Shown: piece after piece, positions 34,880 to 46,137 of the stretch
Position numbering within the stretch: position 1 is the first letter of the stretch
How the letters are laid out: each line of letters opens with the position of its first letter
Assembly: GCA_036346355.1 (NCBI GenBank)
Contig: CM070572.1
Coordinates: forward strand, 3,169,001-3,233,000
Direction: 5' to 3'
DNA length: 64,000 bases
Source: Rhipidocladum racemiflorum
Taxonomy: Eukaryota; Streptophyta; Magnoliopsida; Poales; Poaceae
Made by a program: the position numbers and the translations under genes
The notes under the pieces: model-generated
The model's input: only the letters and a program-made list of their open reading frames with translations
Told to the model about the DNA's origin: nothing
Databases searched by the model: none

Positions 34880-37800
34880 TGTCATGGCTAGCTTTTCAAT
34901 GTGGGGGCATTTGGGTATTTTTTTCCTCCTAGATTTTTCCCCCACTCCTTTTTTTCTCTCTCTCTCTCTCCCCTCCCCATTTCCCAGCCGAACCCCCCCC
35001 CTTTGCTCCCACCCACCCGACGCCCCCCCTCCTCACCCCACACACTGCCTCCCCTCCACTGCCGACGCCACCCTCCTCACCGACGCCGACCGCTCCTCAC
35101 CCACTGTCGTCCCTCGCGCCTCCAGCCTCCCAAGCGGCGTCGCCGTCCCCCTCGGCTCCCTCCTCTCCAGCGACGCCGCCCACCCTCCCCGTACGGCTCG
35201 GCTCCGCCTCCAGCCGGCCGCCGGCGCCACCTCCTCCGGCCGGCGCCCCCGCCGCCCCGGGGTCCCGCACCGGCAGCAGCCCCCCCGCCCCCGTCCTCTC
35301 CCTCCTCTTCCCTTCCTTCCCTCTCCCCCTCTCTCTCTCTAGCCATGCATGCAAGGTGTTTGATGAAATGGCTAGGAGGTGGGTGTTCATGCATGTTAGG
35401 TGTTTGATGAAATGGCTAGGAGATGTGTGTTCTTGCATGCTAGGTGTTTGATGACATTGGTTAGGGTTTTGAGTTAGGGTTTGATTATCCCCAAACGGGT
35501 CGTTCCCTTTTCACTAATGGCCAAATCCTTATTGCGGCAGGGACGATTCCATGATTGCTTCGTGCTAGGGTTTCGTGATGTGGGAGGCTAGTCTTGGGGT
35601 TGTCCTACCTCTATCCGATCCGCGATGTGCTCATGATGATTTCATGTTGGTCGGTTTAACTGAATCGGAGGAAGAATGAGAAGGCTTAGTAGGGGGTTAA
35701 TGATTTGATACTAAGCATTACTCATGTTTGGGAATGCTATTGCGCACTTGACTTTGCGCGGAGGATTAATGTCAGCGAGATGATTGAATGCCGATTGGGA
35801 GGGTAGCATTGGAAATCCTAGAGTAGTGGATAATGTGCGTGACTGTTGTTTATATTGTCATATCTTGCTTCCTCTAGTGTTCATGTGTAAAGAGAGTATG
35901 GTCTAAGTCTCTATTAATCGGGGTGAGATGCTACTAGTAAACGTTTGGGTTGAGCGTGTTGGCAATGGCATTATCAAGAGTTCAATACATGGTAGACGGT
36001 TTTTAGCTAGTGTTGAGCCTTTCCAAAAGTTGTTCGACTGTTATAGGAGAGTCTCGCAATTGCATTTCTTTTGGCTTATTGAATCTTGCAGTTTACCTTC
36101 GATTTTCATTCTATGTCATTTGCATTTCATGCATCTCATTTTCATATGCATTGTTATCGTGTAGAGGGCGAGCCCGCAGAGAGTGACGTGGCCGCGATCG
36201 AGGGTGATCACGGTGAGCCAGTTGTTACTGAGACTCCAGCAGAAGCATCAGGCAAGCACCTAAGCATCTTGAACCCTTATATGATTCTATTTTTGAGAAT
36301 AAATTGCTAAATTGTGAGTTACGTTTTGCATTAGGAGTTAATTGTGGGATAGGACCAGATCCCATTTGCTGCACATACACCCATTGAAAATTGTTAAACA
36401 CTTCCTTGAAGCTAATACGGGTAATATAACTGAGTCCGTGCTTAATCTTACTTAGAGGTCGGGGTTCGGGCCAAGTGACGGAGGGTTCTGTCACTTGCGG
36501 TTGTTATTATTACACACACGCTACATTATGTTGGTTTGGAATTGGGAAAGATTTGGAAAGAAATAAATTGTGGACCGGGCGGGGAGTTGGTTCATTTGGG
36601 TATGGAGACTCAAATGTGTAGCCCCGTCTGTGTCAATTAAGGACCGATCCGTAAGTGGAATAGGATTGAGCACACCCCGGTTGGTCGCATGCCCGATTAT
36701 GGTACGGTAAGCCACTCTTTCTCTCATACGGAATCGATGGACCGTAACTTCCTGTGGTTGGACGTGGTTGAGGGCGAGGCTTAGGCCGACTCTCGAGCGC
36801 CAAGCCGGGCTTGGGGCTGCTCGAGGGGGTGCTAGGTTTTCGGGCCACAGGAGGACGCTTCAGCGATTGGGTATGATTGGGAGGGGGTTGACACTAGGCC
36901 CTTGTGGTAAGTGTCGTGCGATCAATGCTTCCCTGCAGGGTTAATTAAGCGATTCGAATTGCCGCGCTCTCGGAGATGAGCAAGCTTAATCCGAACTTCT
37001 TCTGCGTAGTAAATAACTTGAACTTGTGGTTCGCCGTTGGGCTTGAGCTTTAAAATGGTTATGTATTGCTCTACATTATTTGTTGTTAATTTCAATCTCA
37101 CACTAGAAGTAAGTGCGGTCTATAACTGCTTTAAACTTGTAATTGGTTCGATTGTCGCAATTATACTACAAATGTTAATGCTTTTCCGCACTTTTACCTT
37201 AAGCTTACTCCTTGCTACAACTAAATGCATAATCCTTTGGAGTCGGTCATATATGGACCCACGGATAAGACTTGCGAGTACCTTTTGTACTCATGCTTCT
37301 GCTTTGTGGTTTTCAGGTGAGGACCAGGATGGTGGGTGTGAGTGCTGCCCATACTGCCTCTCGGTGACCAGGCAGGGCACCGAGTAGCGGCTTGGCGATG
37401 CCGTCTTCGCCCGGGAGTGTTCAGGGGCAGAACACTTCCGGGGATTTGCTTTACTTTTGTTAAATGCGATGGTCGGTTCTTTTGTTGTATAGATAGGCGT
37501 TTCGATGGGCTTTTGGATTTGGTAATGGACGCTTACGCGTATGTCGGGTTCCGTGGTGTCTTCTTTAGCTGCTGATACCGCGGTGGTGCTGTGGATATCG
37601 TTTTTACTTTCCATATATATATATCAACTGTGTTTTCTTGTCTGCTGAGTGGATGTCCGTAGAATCTAGAAAGGTCATGCCGAAATTTTCCAGTTTTCGG
37701 AGTCTTGGTCTTTTTCTCCGTTCTTGCCTAGTTTGGAGTCTTGGCGTGGTTTTAAATCTTGGTTTGGTGGTTGTCGGGTTCGTCTTTGTGCCGTTGTTTT

Positions 37801-38085
37801 CGCTTGCGTGGTGGTTCGAAAGTTTCGGGTTCGTTGCCCCCTTTATGCAAATTGAATTGATATCGTATTGTTTTCCGGTATGCGGTGATCCTGGGCGTGT
37901 TTCGGGTCGCATACCGGGGGAATACCGGGGTTGTTGTCGAGTCGTTTGGACGTTCGTAGGGTTGTCTCCATTGGGCTTGGGTATTAGCATCAGGATCACC
38001 TCCGGTGATTGGTTGCTAGGATCCAAATCCGATGGGAGCAACTGTTCATCCAACAACTCGAGGACGATCTGGGCGGCTCCTGACA
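34880..38085. mobile_element. 3.2-kb TG...CA insert with TSD GCTGC, possible long solo LTR
   Basis: The insert begins TGTCATGGCTAGC and ends CTCCTGACA, with 5-bp repeats GCTGC at 34875-34879 and 38086-38090. TG...CA ends and a 5-bp duplication fit an LTR retrotransposon product. I find no internal repeat of the first bases near the right end, no primer site and no coding domain. A very long solo LTR is therefore the simplest reading. The left part has a CT-rich leader (34930-35340) and a short direct repeat around TGTTTGATGAAATGGCTAGG (35359 and 35401). Long C-rich frames at 34848-35407 are low-complexity and not called. Confidence 0.5.
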
Positions 38086-38772
38086 GCTGCGCTGGAATTA
38101 ACACTCCTTTCAAGCGATCTTTTGCCGGGATACGGGTGGAGGCGGTGTGTGCAGCGCCAGTGAAAGCGATTGCAGTCCTCCCCGCCTTAAAGGAGGCAGC
38201 AGCTGAGGCATCAATGTGCTTGCCTACTGGCTACTGGGGGCTTAGGGCCAGCCGGATCTGTGGAGGGAGGGGAGTCCAAACCGCACTCGTCTTCATCTTC
38301 ATCCGAACTCCAAGAGAGGCGCTCAGAAGAGTCGAACCGGGTTGCAGGAGGCGGTGGAAGGTGGCTGGCGGGTAGATCTGCGGGCTCTGGTACCGGAAGG
38401 GACGGCCGATTGGCCGGATCTGGTGGGGGGGAAGGGGATTGGCGTCGAGTGGGCGAGGGGGAGCGGGGGGAGCTAGGGGGGATCATTTTTCGCTCAGTCT
38501 TCCAAATCATTTGACTATCATACCCTCTTTCAGTGTTTTTCGATTGCGGGTCCAAAGTGATGCTGCAAATGTTCATCAATTTCGGGTTTGCGGTGTAATT
38601 GTCTGGAATGAGTTATATCTTTTGTGATTTCCTTCTTTTTTTACCTACCTGTTGAACTCCGCTACTGTACTGTATGCATTGCCATGAAGTTATGTAGCAT
38701 ATGATTTGCTTCAAGGAATAATACTCCGTTTTGTTTACTAAAATAAAAAATGAGATGGCAATCGGACTGTAG

Positions 38773-39018
38773 GTGAGGGATGAGGAAGGGCGGAGAAGAT
38801 TCCATGGTGCATTTACTGGAGGCTTCTCTGCAGGCTTCTACAATACTGTTGGCTCAAGAGAGGGTATGTTGTCTTAAGCTTTTAATTCTAATACATGAGA
38901 GTACCATTGAAGAAATGGATGTCACAATACCGTTTTTATATTTACTCCAGGATGGGCTCCGCAGACATTTACATCATCAAAAAAATAGAGCTGAGGTCAA
39001 AAAACAAAGCATATACAT
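38773..39018 (+). pseudogene. TGH: TOUGH (TGH), exons 2 and 3 fragments
   Basis: Exon 2 (38773-38863) encodes VRDEEGRRRFHGAFTGGFSA and continues to GSREG. It joins in phase to exon 1 at 12950, restoring WKQE-VRDEEGRRRF. Exon 3 starts at 38951 with WAPQTFTSSKK and continues as RAEVKKQSIY after a frameshift in an A-run of seven (about 38981-38988). Homology stops near 39018, where an ArfGAP acceptor follows. The rest of TOUGH is missing, so this is a Helitron-captured fragment with a frame lesion. Confidence 0.78.
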
Positions 39019-39040
39019 TCTTCCACCTGTTCTTTCTCAG

Positions 39041-39898
39041 GTTTTATCTGTGACTTTGGATGATTGGTCTGAAGCGACATTGACTCCATGGTTGAGGTTG
39101 GTGGAAACTCATATGCAAATTCAATTTATGAGGCATTTCTTCCAAAAGATCACCCAAAACCCAAACCGGATTCGACGATGGAATATAGGACCAAATTTAT
39201 AAGGTTTGATAATTGTTCCATTTCATATTATGTATAATGTCATCAGAGTTATTTCAATACTAATCTTTTATCCTTTTAATACACAGAGTTAAGTATGAGA
39301 CACAAGATTTTTTGAAGCCAAGCTTGCGCATTTCCTCAAAGTCATCTTTCAAATCTACCAATTCTGTGAAGGGTGTAGATAGCAGTTTCTCTAGCACTTC
39401 AAGGAAGGATGTCCTTGTAAGTTATGCTGAAACATAGATGATACAGCTATAGAGATTTATTAACCCTTTTATTTTCTACGTTGAAAAATCTGGTGTATAG
39501 CAATTGTAATGGAGCATATTTCATGGAAGCTGCATAATTTTAGTGTTCCTGAGTTCTAGACAATCAGCCTTACCCTTGCAAATGGGCACAGGAAGATACA
39601 AGAGAATTTGTTGGAGCGCTCAACATTAAAGTGGTCAAAGGTACCCAGTTGGCCATCAGAGATATGCTAACAAATGATCCATATGTTATTTTGACACTTG
39701 GAGAGCAGATATTTTTTATTTCATTCCAGACATACATAAATAATTTGTATTTGTTATGCTAATCAATTCCTGAAAGCATTCAATTATTGTTATTAATTGC
39801 AGAAATCTCAAACAACGATTAAAATGAGTAACCTGAACTCGGTATGGAATGAGGTGTTTAAGCCATCAGTTCCTCGAAATTATGGACCTTTAAAACTT
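39041..39898 (+). pseudogene. ArfGAP with C2 domain (AGD12/ZAC-like), four exons, 5' truncated
   Basis: Exons: 39041-39203 (after one frameshift, EAFLPKDHPKPKPDSTMEYR), 39287-39416 (KYETQDFLKPSLRISSK), 39592-39708 (GALNIKVVKGTQLAIRDMLT) and 39803-39898 (NSVWNEVFKPSVPRNYGPLK). These match the linker and C2 domain of plant AGD12/ZAC ArfGAPs, which act on Arf GTPases and bind lipid. The N-terminal zinc-finger GAP domain is missing; TOUGH exon 3 stands in its place. The donor after 39708 is AT rather than GT. The rest of the C2 domain was not found. This is a captured, disabled fragment. Confidence 0.75.
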
Positions 39899-41784
39899 GT
39901 AAGTTTGATTGAATTTATTTGCATTCTGGAAATTCTTCTGCTCCTTTCCACAGTTAGCAAACTCGAATAATAGTGATAGTAATGGATGAGAGCACCTTGC
40001 TTATAGCTCTCTTCCCTGGTTTCAATTACAAAATTAAAAAAAAGGGTTGAACAACTGCAAAGCTACTTAAACACCATTATGCACATAATGTTGAAATTCA
40101 ACAGATGGCCATAACTATGTGCCCTTGGTTCCTACTCAGTTTCCTCCGAAGTGATTGTATTGCGGTTCATGAGTAATAAAGCTCTCTGACTTTCACTTAA
40201 AAAAATACCATAAATAGTTGGCTCGATTACATTGATTATTTCCAACCACAGCAGCATATTTTATTGAGAAGTGTGACTTGCATCAGTATCATTTATGGCT
40301 TGCAACACACTGTACTGCTAGAAAAAGTGATGAAGAAGAGCATTTCATGGTTATCATCATTTTCCTGGAAATTTCTGTGTAGCGAAATCTCACGACAACG
40401 ATTATTCTCTGTTGCCCTTTAAAAAATTACATGGGCTATCATGTTCATGTTCCATATCTTTGGTTGCTTAGTTTTTCAAATGCGTAGTTAAATGTTGTTA
40501 ATTATAAATTGTGCAGCCATGTTTTAGCCAATATCTATACTATAGGAGTTGAAGTTCAAGTTGCAGCATGTTGATTACTTTTATCTATGTAGCTATGAAT
40601 CCTGCGAAAGTTCCTCTTTCTTGTGCTTGCATGATCTTAATTATATAGTTTGTTGTGATATTTTGGCTGGATGATTTCACAGTTTGATCTTATATACTTC
40701 TTGGTTGATATGTCAAGCATTTTTCCTTTGTAGTTTAGGTGATATTCTTTGTGGCAAAGCATACACATGGGTCTCTAACAGCACAGAATTGTATAGCCTT
40801 GTTGGTTTCACTATGTATGTTTTCACTTTTCAGGACAACTCTGCTATGGTGGGAAAGTAAGTTTTGAGTCCATTTATTATTCTTGGATGTTTTCAGTAAA
40901 CTAGCCAATTTTAAGTGGCCTGGCCTCTTGAGCTCTTACGATTTTCAGAGGTGAGCAGGAAAAATGCCTGTTCAGGAAACTATTATGAGTAATTGGAGGA
41001 ATCTTGCAACTGGCCTTTATTAATAGTTAAGATAACCTATATTCCTAGGTATAACTTGATTGGTAAGGTATGTACATAAATAGTTTTTTTACACCTTGTG
41101 TCCCTCTGTTCAAGAAATCTTAAAATTTCCCATTATGACTGTAGCATGTCGCCACTGTATGGATTGATTCCTACAATGATTGAAATTTGCACTTTCCCTG
41201 AACTACTTTTCTATTAAATCTCAAATTTTTTGTTATGAGGCAGCAAGAGGAAGACCTGCAGCAATAGCCAATCAGAAGCAAGTTGCTATCAATAGCAATA
41301 GCCAATCAGAAGCAACTTACTATCAATCACACTAGGAAGCCACAGGCGTCTGTACTCTAGCATTAGTCGTAGAGGATGTAGTTTGTAATTCTGCCACTAT
41401 GAAGTTTATACATTGTAATCAATTATGTGGGACGGACTATACATGATGTCCTCCATTTTATTCCCTGGATTCTAATGGAGTTACTAGTTACTCTTACCTT
41501 TCTTAACCTTGTATATTAGTTACTCTCACAGTCTCACTTTTCTAAAACTTGTATAAAATAAGAGCTCTATAAATTATCATGAAGGTTATTTCGAAATGCA
41601 GTGCATGTATATTTTAGAAATAAAATCTTGAGTTCATGCTGCAGATAATTTTTATAAGCACTTGGTTTGGTAGCTTACTAAATTATGTAATTTTGTCTTA
41701 TTTCATAGTACAGTTTAGGATCACCACATTTGATAACATCTATGCCTCTACTTTAATAAGCCGTTGCAACGCACGGGCATCCTA
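39899..41784 (+). other. non-coding 3' part of Helitron H1
   Basis: The region is AT-rich and intron-like. A small exon-like piece at about 40835-40859 (DNSAMVGK, between AG and GT) could be another remnant of the captured ArfGAP gene, and a short frame near 41244 reads QQEEDLQQ. Neither is long enough to assign. Nothing else is recognised before the Helitron 3' hairpin. Confidence 0.4.
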
Positions 41785-41788
41785 CTAG

Positions 41789-42340
41789 TATATAGAAAAA
41801 AAACAAATGTATCTAGGGCCAGTCTAATATTTTTTAGGCCCTAAGACATCATAGAAAAAAAAGGCCCTTGTTCAAACAGATATACAGCTATAATTAGTAT
41901 TTAGAACAATGAAGTTAAATAGCATTAAATATATGGTGAAGAACCTAAGTTACCTATAGAAGCTAATCTGAATAGCCTAACGAGCCCACAAATGAATAAA
42001 AATATAATACAACAAATTATTAAGGACCATAGCCTAATATAAAAGGCTGTATCAACAAAAACGCAATAAAAAAGACCATCTATCGCATCTAACACACAGT
42101 AATACAAGAATATATTTGAGGATAAAGAACAAAAGCACTCCAGATTTGAATAATTGGATAGAAATTAGTGTAGCAAGAATTTGTGAATATTTCAACGTAA
42201 CATTATGTGGAAACATTGCTGCACGAGCTGATCTCTGGGCCGGGCCTGTGCGCATCTCAAAGTTCTTTCTAGCTTGTTATCTTTTACTCAACCTTCTATC
42301 ACCATGCGTCCTCGCCCCCTTACTCTAGAGTAGAATTATA
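41789..42340. other. intergenic, no gene seen
   Basis: This AT-rich segment follows the Helitron 3' end. It starts near TCTAGGGCCAGTCTAATA and has an inverted GGGCCGGGCC-like stretch around 42238, which could be the decayed ends of a hAT-like element. No target duplication was found, so it is not called. Open frames are under 75 codons and unrecognised. Confidence 0.35.
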
Positions 42341-42344
42341 TGAT

Positions 42345-42965
42345 CATTCTTGTTCTTAGACTACTCTACATTGTGTGCAGGGCATCTCTATGCTTACAGT
42401 CTCAGCTTCCTCTAAATCCACATGAAAAACTCTTTCTTGTTATCCGAATAGGACTACTTGAACTGCACCTGGACGTCGTCGGCAGCTTTTCGTCCTCTCA
42501 AACAAATTTACTTCAACTCTAGGCCTTATATTCGATTCCCTTGTTCCCTTCGATCCGCATTGAAATACGATTGTCTTACAGAGGTTACATGCATATATAG
42601 ACTATATATGCGCATATGAAATTACCCTATAGCTTGTTGTCTTCTACTCAACTTCAATTATCATGCGTCCTTAGCTGTATCTGTATGGAGAGAGCACCTC
42701 ATCTGGATTGTTTTTGTTCTCTCTCTCTCTCTTTGGTCTAGAATAGAATTATAGAATCGTTCTCGTTCATTGACTCTACACGTGGACAGGGCATCTCTAT
42801 GCTTACAACTTCCTCTTCCTCTAAATCCACATGCTAGTCTCTTTATTGTGACTTGTATAGAACTTGAACTGCACCTGGACATAGTCGGCAGCTTCTTGTC
42901 TTCTCGAACATATTTATTTACTTCAACTGGTCTCATATTCGACTCTTTTGCATTGAAAGACGGTA
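42345..42965. repeat. diverged tandem duplication, unit about 400 bp
   Basis: The block at about 42345-42540 is repeated at about 42750-42950. Shared phrases include GGGCATCTCTATGCTTACA, CCTCTAAATCCACATG and TTGAACTGCACCTGGACRT. The units differ by many substitutions and small indels. No gene is recognised in either unit. Confidence 0.7.
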
Positions 42966-43110
42966 TGTCTAACAAAGGCCACATGCACGTATAATCAAGC
43001 CCGTGTGATCAACCTTGTTCAGTTGCTGCATGTCGGATTGTCGGGCGAACAAGATTTTCCGACAATACATTTTGAAGCACTCATCGTTGGGAGTTCAAAT
43101 AATATACTCC

Positions 43111-43319
43111 TACCTACGGGAGTGTATAGGCATCATCCGGATGTTTTTGTCCTAAAAAACATCCAAACTTTGAACCGTACGATCAAAACACACATCCATA
43201 GGATCAACCCATCTTAAATTCAGGGGGCCCGTGCATTGATCTGAAAGTAAATCCAATGGCCAGGAATTTGGATGATAGTTGCTAAAGAAAACATCCGGAT
43301 GAAAGTTATCAAAACCCCC
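43111..43319. mobile_element. MITE with CATCCGGATG-type terminal repeats, copy 1
   Basis: Ends share the palindromic core CATCCGGATG: the left reads GGCATCATCCGGATGTTTTT and the inverted right reads AACTTTCATCCGGATGTTTT. The same roughly 210-bp unit occurs inverted at about 49371-49580. Two copies with the same borders support a mobile element. The exact ends and target duplication were not fixed. Confidence 0.65.
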
Positions 43320-43554
43320 TACTACCTTGTATACCAGTCTAATCAACTTTATAGAGCTGATAGGATGAACATAGTTTAAAGCTCGGACGGGTTGTCGAAT
43401 CGAGCCAGCAAAAGAGTGCTTAAAAAAATTATACACGGATTAATTTTTGCAGATGTTAAAGAAGAGAAGGCAAACAATAGATCGAAAAAAACACAGTCTA
43501 ATCAAGGGGCAATCCATACTCGTTGAACCATGCCAAGAGGGGTAGTTAATTATA

Positions 43555-44025
43555 ATGCTGCGTAGTTTTGGGTTAATCAAACCTATGCATCCGGATGACT
43601 TGATCTTGGCCTCAGCCGGCTGGTTCTTTTGTGTCTCCCACGTGAACAAAGAAAGGTTGCCATCCACGTCGCTCCACCGTGAACAAAGGCTGCCAAGACC
43701 GGCGACTCACCGTCGAGGCCGTGGTCGTGGGCGCCATGGCAGCCTCCGCCTGTCCTTCATCGGTTGCTCTTCTCGCCGCGCGCGTTGAGCAAGAGCACTG
43801 CGGAAAGTGGACTGGGACACCTTCGTGAACTCGCCGCCATCCTGCTTTGGCGTGCTCACGCAACGCCTCGCCTCGCCATGGCCGTGCTGGCTGCAGCTCT
43901 CGCGTGTCGAGTCCGACGCCCCGTGCCAAGGCCGTGCGTGAGTCTCATGACTCTCATCCCACGTGACCGCGGCAGTCACGGCGTCCTGCGCCCACCTCGC
44001 TGCCGCACTTGCTAGATCTCTGCAT
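43555..44025. other. GC-rich segment, no recognised gene
   Basis: Overlapping open frames occur on both strands (43555-43788 plus, 43612-43929 minus, 43764-44015 plus), driven by high GC content. None shows a known domain, signal peptide or conserved start. It could be a captured or decayed gene piece, but I cannot support one. Confidence 0.3.
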
Positions 44026-44261
44026 ATTTCACGACTACATGGAAAAAAGGAAGCGGAATTTGAGGGCTACAAAGGAACAGAGGTTACGTTAGAGTAAGTA
44101 CATAGCAAAGTCCAGTATTGATTAACAGTAAACTAAAAGTTAACTTATACAAATTATCTTTTTTTTTTCTTGTACATAAATAATCTACTTATACTCCAGT
44201 GCAAAGTTGGCTACTAAATAAGAGCCAACTCTCTTCTCTATAGGACAAAACTTACAGACTA

Positions 44262-44493
44262 GCCCCGTTTGGTACGGTTCTAGATTCTAGTAAAAACGGA
44301 AACGGTTCTTCTTGGGAGAAACGTTTCGGGTAGGATTCTGTGAATCAGGTGGAACGGGGTTGAGACCGATTCAACATCAGAGTGGAAAAAGAAGAAACGT
44401 TCCGAGGAGAATCGTTCCGAGCTTTAGCCCGTTTGGTTGGGTTTCTTCCAGAATCTAGTAGAGACGGTCCTGTTCCAAGTTGCCAAACGGGGC
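44262..44493. mobile_element. MITE, PIF/Harbinger-like, TSD CTA
   Basis: The left end GCCCCGTTTGGTACGGTTC and the inverted right end GCCCCGTTTGGCAACTTGG share the first 12 bases. The 3-bp sequence CTA flanks both sides (44259-44261 and 44494-44496). Length 232 bp, non-coding. The 3-bp duplication suggests a Harbinger-type origin. Confidence 0.65.
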
Positions 44494-45686
44494 CTAATAG
44501 TAAGCTGAAGTGATCTTACTGTATTTGCTCTTAGAAGATATAACTTTGAAACATGCTATGGGTAGTTTTTTTTATCTAAAGATAGAGTTGTAATCCTAGT
44601 TGAATTGTAATATCTAGCCTAATTAATCTGCACCGTTGTAACCTTGATCCACTGCAATTAATGGTGTAAATCTTTTCTTTTTCCCACCAATTAACGTGAT
44701 AGTTTTAACCTTGAAAGTCTTTTTCTATCACTTTAATAAGAAAATAGAAGATAGAAGATTTCTCATCCTAACATTTGGCCAGTGCTTTGTAGGTTCCGAG
44801 CAAAACGGTGTAGTAGGGAGTACTAACCTTGGCTAAGCAGTTGTTAGCTAGTTTTACTATGGCCAAATGGCCTTTGCCAAATTTTGCTTGCACTTTTGTA
44901 CCTACTCCTACCCGTATGCTTCCTTCTGGATTAAAGGTTGCAACAGTCTGTTATCTTGACGCATTTTTTTTCCATCTGCATATGCGCTCGGTTAGCCGTT
45001 AATTGTGTCTCTTGCACGCTGGTGGGAAAACTAGAAATTTTTTTTTGATGAAAATGTATATTTCACACGTTATGTAGTCCCATATAATAATAATTTTGTA
45101 ATATCACAAATCGAACATATATATTTAAAATTATTAAAAGTACAATACAAAATGCTTTTAAGATTTTAAAAATAAAAAACCATTAAAAATCATAGCCAAT
45201 TCAATCATTAAAATCAAAGTTAATTCAATCAATCATAGGTGTTTCTTAAAATTTTAGGGTGACGCTAGTCTAGTTCTGCCATGTTTCGACGGAGAGTTTT
45301 CAGAATTTGACACACTTTAAAATTCGCATTTCAGAATTTGACATTCTGACCCACTGTCATACACACAAACGATGCCACATGTCATTCAAATGCTATGAAA
45401 GGCTTACAAATTGAGCCTCAAATTGTAAAATAACCCGTTTGCACGACTCCACGAGGAACAGCAAAAATATACATAAACAACGATGGATAGGCGGAGGCAG
45501 CACGAACTTGTTAGAGTAGTACTGTAGTAGTACTAGTGTAGTTGTACACTGCAATTTCGCTAGAACGTACGCAGTCCATGATAAAAAGATTATTAATCCA
45601 ACACCCACCGACGCGACACACAGAAAAGAAGAAGAACAGTAACACGGGAAGAGCCCCAACAAGCCGCGATCGTTGTCATCCTGCGC

Positions 45687-45953
45687 CTAATACATCGGCG
45701 GCGGCGGCGGCACGGGCATCGCCATCCTGGTCATGCCGTTGGGGTTGGGAGAGGGAGGCTGCTTCACCGGCGACCTCTGCCCCAAACGCCTGGCGGCTGT
45801 TCCCACAGCCTTCCGGTAGCCGGCCCACACGCCTGGAGGAGGAAGAGGACGCGGCGGCAGATGGCGTGCTGACACCGCGCAGGAAGCCGGCGGGGGCAAG
45901 AGGAGGGCAGTGACGATGAGCAACCAAGTGGCTGTCCTGCGATACATCGACAT
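45687..45953 (-). CDS. small secreted Pro-rich protein, copy A (88 aa)
   Basis: From the ATG at 45953 the frame encodes MSMYRRTATWLLIVTALLL, a clear signal peptide with likely cleavage after PPPASCA. A roughly 62-residue mature part follows, with Pro-rich RHLPPRPLPPP, a basic ARRLGQR segment, SPNPNG and a C-terminal PVPPPPPMY. A further ATG 10 codons upstream is in frame, but only the MSMYRR start is shared with copy B. The paralogue at 58045-58311 keeps the same length, and the last 34 residues are identical. I do not recognise a named peptide family; size and layout would fit an apoplastic peptide or peptide-hormone precursor. The expression signals are unknown. Confidence 0.55.
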   Translation of the reverse strand: MSMYRRTATWLLIVTALLLPPPASCAVSARHLPPRPLPPPGVWAGYRKAVGTAARRLGQRSPVKQPPSPNPNGMTRMAMPVPPPPPMY

Positions 45954-46137
45954 GTACTGTGAGATCAATGTAGTCACTGCCACTCACCAGTTCTCACTGA
46001 GCTTACGTGCTGGGGGGAGGTGGAAGGGCAGGGAAGGGAGGGACATGTACTGTGAGATGTGAGCTATTCATTGTACCGTATGCGCCCTTCTTAAATTTTA
46101 CTGATTGGGACAGTAGCGCTGGTTTTTGGCGGCTTTA

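Larger units (their letters stand above)
31927..38486 (-). pseudogene. LINE ORF1 (nucleic-acid binding), split by a hAT and a 3.2-kb insert
   Basis: The start is the ATG at 38484-38486 (MIPPSSPRSPSP), with an acidic Ser-rich N-terminus to a stop at about 38211. Past the insert, SEWTLVRSKRTERG leads to two CCHC knuckles, CFRCLASDHFVADC and CLLCKGSGHKARWC, in adjacent frames (34370-34660). Past the hAT element a DUF4283-like region follows (33120-33584, SFKVISWTRFVDAEAA and CVCLEGLPRHAW). The C-terminus at 31927-32400 (RRSARIASKVLPRMSATERA) is also typical. Frameshifts and one stop disable it. The 62-bp tandem repeat in ORF1 is described separately. Confidence 0.78.
16490..38510 (-). mobile_element. 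L1-type LINE, near full length, interrupted by three insertions
   Basis: A T-run on the plus strand at 16491-16499 marks the 3' poly(A) end. On the minus strand one finds ORF1 (start at 38486, two CCHC zinc knuckles), then ORF2 with endonuclease, reverse transcriptase and a zf-RVT region. It is interrupted by a 3.2-kb insert (34880-38085), a hAT element (33682-34371) and a Tat retrotransposon (17519-28851). Each is flanked by a target duplication within LINE sequence. The LINE has a few stops and frameshifts. Its own target duplication and exact 5' end were not resolved; 38490-38530 is the plausible range. Confidence 0.8.
10928..41788 (+). mobile_element. Helitron H1 carrying fragments of three genes, with large nested insertions
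   Basis: The 5' end TCTAAACTAATAAAAGTTTG resembles the 5' end of Helitron H2. The 3' end has the palindromic phrase CCGTTGCAACGCACGGGCAT and then CTAG at 41785-41788, followed by the expected T. Between the ends, all on the plus strand, lie fragments of a GT17-like gene, TOUGH (three exons), and an AGD12-type ArfGAP. Such multi-gene capture is typical of plant Helitrons. A solo LTR, Helitron H2 and a LINE complex are nested inside; without them the element would be about 4.6 kb. No Rep/helicase is present, so it is non-autonomous. The base before the 5' TC is T rather than the usual A, which leaves the left border less certain than the right. Confidence 0.65.

Noticed and set aside
34848..35438. 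Frames of 105-168 codons on both strands
   Set aside because: They arise from CT- and CCG-rich low-complexity sequence in the 3.2-kb insert.
34812..38147. A 62-bp target site duplication around the 3.2-kb insert
   Set aside because: Too long for any known integrase or transposase. A 5-bp GCTGC duplication plus a prior tandem repeat in LINE ORF1 explains the borders better.
12843..39018. A live TOUGH gene with a 25.8-kb intron
   Set aside because: The third exon is frameshifted in an A-run and homology ends there, with an unrelated ArfGAP exon following. The G-patch and later exons are absent, and Helitron ends enclose the block.
41810..42250. A hAT-like element with GGGCC ends
   Set aside because: End similarity is weak and no target duplication was found.
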